Below are positions 1 through 5,955 of a stretch of 38,809 bases of DNA, one piece after another. This DNA comes from Rhodocyclaceae bacterium UBA2271 (GTDB taxonomy: Bacteria > Pseudomonadota > Gammaproteobacteria > Burkholderiales > Rhodocyclaceae). A program made the position numbers and the translations under genes. The notes beneath the pieces were generated by a model, which searched no databases, was not told the origin of the DNA, and saw nothing but the letters and a program-made list of their open reading frames with translations. The stretch spans positions 1-38,809 of the forward strand of contig DDXB01000044.1 in NCBI GenBank assembly GCA_002347405.1. The letters are read 5' to 3'. How positions within the stretch are numbered: position 1 is the stretch's first letter; the number at the start of each line of letters is the position of its first letter.

Positions 1-24
1 GTTGCTGTCGAGGGACGCAGCGTG

Positions 25-121
25 AATCAAAGGGGCCAGGTTCGAATTAAATTCGCGACGGTAGCGACATTGCGAAACTTAGTGAAATAAGCAATTTATG
101 CCAAGTGGTAAATCATGCAAT
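25..121 (+). repeat. REP-like repeat unit A (short)
   Basis: The first copy of the REP-like core begins at 25 and has one change from the other copies (CCAGGTTCG instead of CCAGGGTCG). It is followed by AATTAAATTCGCG, the same tail as the copy at 4106 that abuts the higB remnant. The rest of the unit, up to the next core at 122, is AT-rich, shows no open frame and does not resemble the longer units. From memory such cores resemble REP sequences spread by RAYT (TnpA_REP) transposases; no transposase is encoded in this window. Confidence 0.7.
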
Positions 122-248
122 AATCAAAGGGGCCAGGGTCGAATTGATTTCGCATAGTTGTTGAAAGTCGGCGCTGGCGGGACGGCGATCAGAAATTACG
201 GTGCGGGCAACGAAGACTGCGGCGCAAGAAAGTGAACGGTTCGAAAGT
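122..248 (+). repeat. REP-like repeat unit B
   Basis: The core at 122-145 is followed by the second conserved block of the repeat family, GAAAGTCGGCGCTGGCGGGA (from about 163). The unit then diverges and ends where the next core starts at 249. It contains TTTCGCATAG just after the core, a motif also found in units D and E. Confidence 0.75.
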
Positions 249-537
249 AATCAAAGGGGCCAGGGTCGAATTGATTTTGCATAGATGTTGAAAGTCGGCG
301 CTGGCGAGACGGCGACGGCAGGGCAAGCAAGGACGCAGTTTCGCATAACCTATACGCACGGAATAACAACAAGGAACGCACCCCGATTAAACCGTCAAGC
401 AGACCGCCACCGCTAACAGATCGACCCACAAACACCAAGCAACCATGCACACCACCACGACACACGGAGCACCCGACACCCGGCGCGGCTTACCCCCGCA
501 GCCCTGTGCTGCCGCGCGTTCTCGGTTTGCACGGCAT
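249..537 (+). repeat. REP-like repeat unit C, runs into the RHS reading frame
   Basis: The core at 249-272 is followed by the GAAAGTCGGCGCTGGCGAGA block, a dif-like stretch TTCGCATAACCTATA at 340-354, and a leader that matches unit D (3459-3770) almost to its end. Similarity to unit D continues to about 537, past the ATG at 445. The first 31 codons of the RHS frame are therefore repeat sequence. After 537 the two copies part: unit D meets another core, while this one enters YD-repeat coding sequence. Confidence 0.8.
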
Positions 538-2961
538 CGCCGCACCACCTACAACCTCTGGAAAGCCAGCTACGACACCCGTGGCCGCCTCAGCCAAACC
601 ACCGACCCGCTTGGCCACACCCGCAAACAAGACTACGATGCCGACGGTCGGCCCACCGCCGAAATCAACGCAGCCGGCAACCGTCTCCGGGCAATGACCT
701 ACGACCGCGACGGCCGCCTGACCCAGACCAAGGACGGTAACGGCAACATCACCGCCTATGTCTATGGCAGCGACGGCAGCGCGCCGCTGCCCAGCCAGAT
801 CCGCTTCCCCACCTTCACCCGCGAACTCATCTACGACAGCCGCCACCGCAACACCGAAACGCGCGACCTATTGAGCGCCAGCGTCATCCTGACCACCAAA
901 AACACCTATGACAAAAAAGGCAACCTCACCCAGGTCACCGACAAGAACGGCAACGCCACTCAAATAGCCTACGACGCCCTGAGCCGCCTCACCCAGGTCA
1001 CCGACGCCGCCGGCGGCATCACCCAATACAACTACGACGCAAGAGACAACCTGCTCGCCGTCACCGACCCCAACGGCAACACCACCGCCTACAGCTACGA
1101 CAAAAACAACCGCAGAACCGCCGAAACCCGGCCGCTCGGCCAGACCATCCGCTACAGCTACAACGCCCTCGGCAGCCTCGCCCAAATCCAGGATGCCCAA
1201 GGCAACACCCTCGATTACAGCTACGACGCCGCCCACCGCCGCGACCAGGAAACCCACACCCCCGCCGGCCAGACCAGCGCCACCCGCACCATTGGCTACA
1301 CCTACAACGCCGCCGGCAGCCTCACCGGTTATAGCGACAACAACAGCGCCGCCCACGCCGTTCCCCACAGCGCCAGCTACACCCTAGACGCCCTGCACAG
1401 AAAAACCCAGGAAACCGTCACCTACGGCGCCCACAGCTACACCACCCAAACCGCCTACCAGCCCACCGGCAGAAAAGCCAGCTTCACCTGGCCCGACGGC
1501 AGCCAGGCCCACTACGGCCACGACGCCAACCAGATATGGCAAAGCCTCACCCTGGCGAGCGGCACGCTCAGCGTCAACCAGAGCCAATGGAACGCCCCGG
1601 CCAAACTCACCTGGCCCGGCGGCAGCACCCGCACCATCAGCTACGACCCCCTCATGCGGCTCACCGAAATCAAGGTCAACGACCTCGGCCAGGCCCCGCT
1701 CCTCAAAACCACCTACCGCTACGACCCCGAATCCAACATCACGCAGAAAGCCACCGAACACGGCGACTACAACTACCAGTACGACAGCCTCTACCGCCTC
1801 ACCCGCGCCGACCAGCCCAGCCCGCTGCCGCAAGAAGCCTACAGCTACGACAAACTCGGCAACCGCCTCAGCGACAGCACCACCGACAACCTCTTCAGCA
1901 CCAACACCTGGCGCTACAACGGCAACAACCAGCTCACCCAGCACTACAGCAAACAAGGCCAGCCCGTCGCCAACCGCTACGACGACAACGGCAGCCTCGT
2001 CCAGAAGCAAAGCGCCAGCGCCGACCCGCAGCACAACCAGAGCCTGGGCTACGACGCCCAGAACCGGCTGGTCGAAGTCAAGGACAACGCCGGCAATACC
2101 GTCGCCACCTACCAGTACGACCCCTACGGCAGAAGAATCGGCAAGACCGTCCATCGGGACAGCCAGAACCAGCCACTGGCGCAAGCCCAGACCACCTATT
2201 TCATTTACAGCGACGAAGGGCTGATTGCCGAAGCGGACGGGCAGGGCGCCATCACCACCAGCTACGGCTGGCAGCCGGAGGGGACCTGGGGTACCGCACC
2301 GGTCTTCATCAAGACCACGGCACAGAACCAGACGCAAGCCCAGATCTACTACTACCAGAACGACCATCTGGGGACGCCGCAGCAGGTGATCGACAGTAGC
2401 GGCGGGGTGGTGTGGGCGGCGCAGGCGACGGCGTTTGGGGAGACCCAGGTCTCACCGACTTCGACCATCCGGAATAACCTGCGGTTTGCGGGGCAGTATT
2501 ACGATGAGGAAACACAAACGCATTACAACTATTTCAGGGATTATGCGCCGGCACTGGGACGGTACATTGAGAGCGATCCGATTGGGTTGGATGGGGGGAT
2601 CAATACCTACGCATATGCGCTCAACAGCCCGATGCGATACATAGACCCAAGCGGCTTGATTAGTATGCTAATGGCGATGCCCGGTTTGATGTCGCCCGCT
2701 CCGTATCCAAACGGCAACTACTCACCCGGGTTCACGGATCAAGACCAAAAATGTTCATACGGCGGTGAAGTTGCGAACGGCAACCCCTGTGTGAAAGCCT
2801 GTTGTATAGCGCATGATGCCTGTTATACGAAACATGAATGCAATGAATCGTCGTGGAGAGGCAACTTCACGCTCAGACGCCAAGCGTGTCAGCGGTGCAA
2901 TGATGTGTTTTTTGGCTGCGTAGTCGCGGCCTATGTGAAAGGATGCCCGTCATGTCCGTAG
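445..2961 (+). CDS. RHS/YD-repeat protein with C-terminal phospholipase A2-like toxin domain (5' truncated)
   Basis: This 838-aa frame contains tandem YD repeats over residues 35-630, an RHS-associated core at about 634-738 ending in the conserved DPIGL and DPSGL blocks, and a 100-residue variable tip. The tip holds KACCIAHDACYTKHECN (784-800), which matches the phospholipase A2 signature CCxxHDxCY with His790 and Asp791 as the catalytic pair, and a Cys-rich tail (C815, C818, C825, C834, C837). The family delivers polymorphic toxins by contact or secretion; a PLA2 tip would attack phospholipid membranes. The repeat-derived first 31 codons replace the normal N-terminus: no PAAR, signal or other delivery domain is visible, and 838 aa is short for an RHS protein. 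Codon style shifts from C-ending to G-ending triplets near 2250-2400, and the tip is less GC-rich, as expected of exchanged RHS tips. It may be a defective or donor cassette rather than an expressed toxin. Confidence 0.85.
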   Translation: MHTTTTHGAPDTRRGLPPQPCAAARSRFARHRRTTYNLWKASYDTRGRLSQTTDPLGHTRKQDYDADGRPTAEINAAGNRLRAMTYDRDGRLTQTKDGNGNITAYVYGSDGSAPLPSQIRFPTFTRELIYDSRHRNTETRDLLSASVILTTKNTYDKKGNLTQVTDKNGNATQIAYDALSRLTQVTDAAGGITQYNYDARDNLLAVTDPNGNTTAYSYDKNNRRTAETRPLGQTIRYSYNALGSLAQIQDAQGNTLDYSYDAAHRRDQETHTPAGQTSATRTIGYTYNAAGSLTGYSDNNSAAHAVPHSASYTLDALHRKTQETVTYGAHSYTTQTAYQPTGRKASFTWPDGSQAHYGHDANQIWQSLTLASGTLSVNQSQWNAPAKLTWPGGSTRTISYDPLMRLTEIKVNDLGQAPLLKTTYRYDPESNITQKATEHGDYNYQYDSLYRLTRADQPSPLPQEAYSYDKLGNRLSDSTTDNLFSTNTWRYNGNNQLTQHYSKQGQPVANRYDDNGSLVQKQSASADPQHNQSLGYDAQNRLVEVKDNAGNTVATYQYDPYGRRIGKTVHRDSQNQPLAQAQTTYFIYSDEGLIAEADGQGAITTSYGWQPEGTWGTAPVFIKTTAQNQTQAQIYYYQNDHLGTPQQVIDSSGGVVWAAQATAFGETQVSPTSTIRNNLRFAGQYYDEETQTHYNYFRDYAPALGRYIESDPIGLDGGINTYAYALNSPMRYIDPSGLISMLMAMPGLMSPAPYPNGNYSPGFTDQDQKCSYGGEVANGNPCVKACCIAHDACYTKHECNESSWRGNFTLRRQACQRCNDVFFGCVVAAYVKGCPSCP

Positions 2962-3401
2962 TGAACTTGCGAAGGCTGGCTGTTGCCCTGCTGTTGCCCC
3001 TATTGCTGATAGGCGGTTGCGGCTTTGGCTTATTCCCCGAGGCTGTATTCAAACTCGCCAGCGAGTCGAGATTGCCAAAATGGTTTGCCCTTCCGCCGGG
3101 CTTGTCGCGCGCGGATGTCACGGTCGCGATGTACTACTACATATCGTCGTCTGGAAGGACTGCTGAATTTGAGTTGAGCGACGCGAACGGGAAGAAGCTT
3201 GCAGCCGTAATTGGTAAGACTAAGGGTTCAGCACCAATAAGCCTCATTGGAGTGGATCCATCTAGTGGTTTGTTAATTCGCCCACTGTATGAAATTGTTA
3301 CGGTAAACGGCATGACCGAGGTAATTGAACATCGTCAGAGTGGGGATGTGTTTCACATTACCGATGACATTGAAGTACTGACCAAACTTGGTTTGAAGTA
3401 G
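2952..3401 (+). CDS. Small lipoprotein, candidate immunity protein for the PLA2-like RHS toxin
   Basis: The 149-aa product starts with a basic n-region and a long hydrophobic stretch ending in a lipobox (LIGGC, Cys23), so it should be lipid-anchored on the periplasmic side. The ATG at 2952 is preferred over the in-frame ATG at 2943 because AAAGG at 2938-2942 sits nine bases upstream of it. The gene overlaps the 3' end of the RHS toxin frame, the classic place for an immunity gene, and a periplasmic lipoprotein is suitable for blocking a lipase that reaches the periplasm. Base composition resembles the toxin tip, not the YD core. I recognise no family in the mature part, so the immunity role rests on position and localisation alone. 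Confidence 0.65.
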   Translation: MSVVNLRRLAVALLLPLLLIGGCGFGLFPEAVFKLASESRLPKWFALPPGLSRADVTVAMYYYISSSGRTAEFELSDANGKKLAAVIGKTKGSAPISLIGVDPSSGLLIRPLYEIVTVNGMTEVIEHRQSGDVFHITDDIEVLTKLGLK

Positions 3402-3458
3402 TTAAAAGGGGACCACGGTTACTGGAAATGAATAAAACTAAATCACTCGCGTAACAGG

Positions 3459-3770
3459 AATCAAAGGGGCCAGGGTCGAATTAATTTCGCATAGTCGTTG
3501 AAAGTCGGCGCTGGCGAGATGAAATGCCCCGCATGGGGTACGGCGACAGTAGGGCAAGAATAGATGCAGCTTCCAATAATCTATCCGAACGGAATGACAA
3601 CAAGGAACGCACACCGATTAAACCGTCAAGCAGACCGCCACCGATAACAGATCGCCCCACAAACACCCAGTAACCATGCACACCACCATGACACACGGAG
3701 CACCCAACACCCGGCGCGGCTTACCCCCGCAGCCTCGTGCTGCCGCGCGTTCGCGGTTTGCACGGCATTG
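3459..3770 (+). repeat. REP-like repeat unit D, full length
   Basis: This is a complete unit of 312 bp. It has the core at 3459-3482, then TTTCGCATAG, then a hairpin-bearing block at 3498-3547 that includes GCCCCGCATGGGG (CCCC-GCAT-GGGG inner stem). A leader follows that matches unit C, with a short reading frame from 3676. The next core joins directly at 3771, making a head-to-tail tandem. A degenerate dif-like stretch (AATAATCTATC) lies near 3575. Confidence 0.85.
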
Positions 3771-3771
3771 A
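3676..3771 (+). pseudogene. 31-codon 5' remnant homologous to the start of the RHS frame
   Basis: From the ATG at 3676 the translation begins MHTTMTHGAPNTRRG and stays close to the first 31 residues of the RHS frame at 445. It ends at a TGA (3769-3771) formed exactly where the next repeat core begins. It reads as a copy of the same gene start cut off by the repeat. Its frame is open only to the junction, and there is no sign that it is translated. Confidence 0.5.
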
Positions 3772-4105
3772 ATTAAAGGGGCCAGGGTCGAATTAATTTC
3801 GCATAGTCGTTGAAAGTCGGCGCTGGCGAGATGAAATGCCCCGCATGGGGTCGGCGCTGTCAGGGCAAGCAAGGAAGCAGTTTCGCTTAACTGAGACGAA
3901 CGGAATAACAACAGACGTACACCGATTACAACGTCAAGTAGACCGCCACCAACTGCATCGTCCCACAAACGCCAAGCAACCATGCACACCACCATGACGC
4001 ACAGAGCAGCAAACACCAAGCGTGACTTAAAGCGCACATGCGCAGGTTTGTGCCTTGCCGTGCTCGCCTTTGCCGCCACCGCTCAGACTCACAGAATCAA
4101 AGCAG
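3771..4105 (+). repeat. REP-like repeat unit E
   Basis: The core at 3771-3794 carries AATTAAAGG instead of AATCAAAGG. The hairpin block at 3810-3856 matches unit D, including GCCCCGCATGGGG, and the leader is a more diverged relative of units C and D. Past its ATG (3982) the sequence differs from C and D and encodes a signal-peptide-like stretch. The unit ends at the next core, where AATCAAAG is partly duplicated (4095-4102 and 4106-4113). Confidence 0.8.
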
Positions 4106-4131
4106 AATCAAAGGGGCCAGGGTCGAATTAA
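3982..4131 (+). pseudogene. 49-codon 5' remnant with signal-peptide-like sequence
   Basis: The frame opens MHTTMTHRAANTKRD, like the RHS frame start and the remnant at 3676. It then reads KRTCAGLCLAVLAFAATAQ, a plausible Sec signal peptide with an ATA-Q cleavage site, before running into the next repeat core and stopping at TAA (4129-4131). I read it as the start of a secreted relative whose body was lost at the repeat junction. It hints that full-length members of this gene family carry a signal peptide. Confidence 0.45.
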
Positions 4132-4138
4132 ATTCGCG
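4106..4138 (+). repeat. REP-like core abutting the higB remnant
   Basis: This is the last core of the array (4106-4129), with the same AATTAAATTCGCG tail as the first core at 25. Homology to the repeat family ends at about 4138, where toxin coding sequence begins. The junction marks where the repeat replaced the 5' part of higB. Confidence 0.75.
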
Positions 4139-4201
4139 TTCGTTGGTACGCATGGCGAGTACGATGCGATTGATGCCGAAACCGTTGAGATGGAGCACTG
4201 A
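4139..4201 (+). pseudogene. higB: 3' remnant of a HigB-type mRNA interferase toxin
   Basis: The last 20 codons before TGA (4199-4201) read FVGTHGEYDAIDAETVEMEH. This matches the conserved C-terminal end of HigB-like toxins (xxFVGTHxxYDxIDA). The stop lies one base before the higA start, the normal higBA arrangement. Everything upstream is REP-like repeat, so the toxin has lost about the first three quarters of its sequence and cannot be functional. Confidence 0.75.
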
Positions 4202-4202
4202 C

Positions 4203-4583
4203 ATGGAAATTCGACCGATTCACACCAAAGCCGACTACAAAGACGCATTGCGTGAGGTGTCGGCGTATTTTGACAACGAACCAGACCCCGGCACACCTGA
4301 CGGGGATCGCTTCGAGGTGTTGATGACCCTGGTTGAGGCGTACGAGGCCAAGAACTTCCCCATCGACTTGCCCGATCCGGTCGAGGCCATCAAGTTCCGT
4401 ATGGAGCAAGGTGGGCTGACCCCAAAGGACTTGGTGCCGGCCATTGGTCGCCTGAACCGGGTCTACGAAATCCTCGCCCGCAAGCGTCCCTTGACTCTCA
4501 ATATGATCTGGCGGCTACATGAGAAATTCGGCATCCCCGCTGAAAGCCTGATTCGCCCGAGCAAATTGTCAGCCGCCGCCTGA
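4203..4583 (+). CDS. higA: HigA-type antitoxin, orphaned
   Basis: The 126-aa protein has a helix-turn-helix in its C-terminal half (about residues 64-115, around GLTPKDLVPAIG and LNMIWRLHEKFGIPAESLI), as in the HigA/HTH_XRE antitoxins that pair with HigB-type RelE-fold toxins. The ATG at 4203 is chosen because it follows the higB stop by one base and matches the family N-terminus (MEIRPIHTxxDY). Its toxin partner survives only as a 20-codon tail. HigA binds its own operator; here the native higB promoter is gone and repeat DNA lies upstream, so expression would depend on the repeat or on read-through. Confidence 0.85.
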   Translation: MEIRPIHTKADYKDALREVSAYFDNEPDPGTPDGDRFEVLMTLVEAYEAKNFPIDLPDPVEAIKFRMEQGGLTPKDLVPAIGRLNRVYEILARKRPLTLNMIWRLHEKFGIPAESLIRPSKLSAAA

Positions 4584-4850
4584 GCTGGACTTCACTGGCA
4601 GCCCGCTTGCGACTGCGTGCTGCGCTACAGTGTGAGTTCGTTGGATTGCGGCAGTTGTCTGTCTTGAAGAGCCATCATTCGTTACCTGGGATCATCTAGC
4701 CAGCCATCTTTATGAGTTCGCATAATCTATATTATGTCAAATCGTAAAGGATGATAATTCATTGGTGCCTGATCGCGCTCTAAATTTTGTGTGTATCGAA
4801 GCGATTGGCCACAACCACCCTCTTGGATCAAAGGCCCGAACCAATGCCGC
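4584..4850. other. Intergenic gap carrying the dif-like site
   Basis: This 267-bp convergent gap lies between higA (plus) and the MBL gene (minus). Apart from the dif-like site at 4715-4742 I see no gene, no clear hairpin terminator and no repeat core. Confidence 0.6.
4715..4742 (+). other. dif: dif-like XerC/XerD recombination site
   Basis: The site has a XerC-type arm AGTTCGCATAA (4715-4725), a 6-bp centre TCTATA (4726-4731) and a XerD-type arm TTATGTCAAAT (4732-4742). Against the E. coli dif sequence as I remember it, 24 of 28 positions agree, including the inner CATAA and TTATG arms. dif is where XerC and XerD resolve chromosome dimers at the terminus. The genes on the left (rhs, higA) read toward it on the plus strand and the operon on the right reads toward it on the minus strand, consistent with a terminus. 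A site carried by an Xer-using mobile element would look similar. Confidence 0.85.
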
Positions 4851-5945
4851 TCAAAGGTCCACGCCTAATGAAGGTTCGGTGGATTTACGGACAATGGCTT
4901 TGTAGCCATATTTTGTTTGAGATGCTTTAGCCAGCCAGGGCTCGGTGTGTTCGCTGGAATAATTGAAGTAAAGCCGGCTTGGCTTGCCATGCTTCACGAT
5001 CATTGCGACGCATTCGGGGTCGGGGTGATCGAAATAATCGCCATTGGTGCTGATCAGATAGGCCGGACTGCGAATCAGTCCGAGCATATCCTTGCTTGTG
5101 TTGTTCTTGCTGCCATGATGCGAGACTTTCACGGCGTCCACAGCCAGTTGGCTTACCCCGCGTTCTGCGCATAGCCTCTGCAGGGATGCGTAAATAACAT
5201 CGGGGTGGGCATCTGCCAGGAACAGCACACTCTTGCCCCCGTATTCGGCCAGAAAAGCGATGCTGCTGCCGTTCGGCGGCGAATCATCTTCCATGAACTG
5301 GGCCTTAAGCAGTTCATCCATGCTCGGCGTTGCCCCGAGCAATCCCTCCTTCGGCACGAACTGCTTCCTCTTGGCCAGCGCCTTCCACGCCGCTTCCAGA
5401 TCTCCGGGGTCAATTCCCGCCTTTTTCACGGCTTTTTCCCATGCCTTAGCCATCTTGTTCAAGCTTTTTGTATCGGGAGACAGCAAGGTGAGCCGCATGC
5501 CACCGGGCAACTTGTGACAGGGCAGCTTGCCTTGGCCGCGCACCACCCACGGCGCACCATCCGGATCCCAGGCGCGTGGTGCCCGTCGCACCAGGAGCGC
5601 ACTCAGGAACTCGCCCTGGAGTGCGCCCAGAAGGCCATGGGCTTTTTTCATCTGCCGCCAGCCATTGAACCAGACCTGGCGGACCTTGAATGGCAAGGGT
5701 TTCTCGGCAAACAACCTGACCAGGCCCTCGACGTGGTCAGCATCGACATGACTCAGCACAACCAGTTCAAGCACCTTGTCGCCAAGCGGCATGCCATCGA
5801 CCCGTTGCTTGATGAACTCGAAGGTGCTGACGGGACCGCCATCGATCAGGATGCGATTCACCTTGTCACCTACTCCATATTCGACCCAGAGGCAGTCGCC
5901 ATGCCGCGCGGGCAGCAGATTGATGCGAAAGAAGGGTGATGGCAT
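4851..5945 (-). CDS. ComEC/Rec2-like metallo-beta-lactamase-fold hydrolase
   Basis: This 364-aa protein has no membrane segments. It opens with the HGDC block (15-18) and LIDGG, then the metal motif SHVDADH (65-71, HxDxDH type), a later ADAHP block and VSHHGSKNN. These are hallmarks of the MBL-fold domain found in ComEC and in stand-alone hydrolases that act on nucleic acids, nucleotides or other phosphoesters. It is the last gene of the patatin-CHAT-MBL operon. Its Shine-Dalgarno (AGGAG) overlaps the CHAT stop codon, and only 10 bp separate the two genes, so translation is probably coupled. A middle insertion (about residues 150-225, rich in Lys) is unusual and may bind nucleic acid or a partner. 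The substrate cannot be read from sequence. Confidence 0.85.
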   Translation of the reverse strand: MPSPFFRINLLPARHGDCLWVEYGVGDKVNRILIDGGPVSTFEFIKQRVDGMPLGDKVLELVVLSHVDADHVEGLVRLFAEKPLPFKVRQVWFNGWRQMKKAHGLLGALQGEFLSALLVRRAPRAWDPDGAPWVVRGQGKLPCHKLPGGMRLTLLSPDTKSLNKMAKAWEKAVKKAGIDPGDLEAAWKALAKRKQFVPKEGLLGATPSMDELLKAQFMEDDSPPNGSSIAFLAEYGGKSVLFLADAHPDVIYASLQRLCAERGVSQLAVDAVKVSHHGSKNNTSKDMLGLIRSPAYLISTNGDYFDHPDPECVAMIVKHGKPSRLYFNYSSEHTEPWLAKASQTKYGYKAIVRKSTEPSLGVDL

Positions 5946-5955
5946 CGCGAGACTC

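Noticed and set aside
490..2367. Long minus-strand and alternate-frame open frames across the RHS gene
   Set aside because: They mirror the repetitive C-rich YD codons; the translations are low-complexity (Val/Gly-rich or Gln/Arg/Pro-rich) and lack ribosome sites.
1..4138. CRISPR array
   Set aside because: Repeats recur, but spacing is irregular (about 97-3200 bp), units are long and related throughout, and there are no short unique spacers or cas genes.
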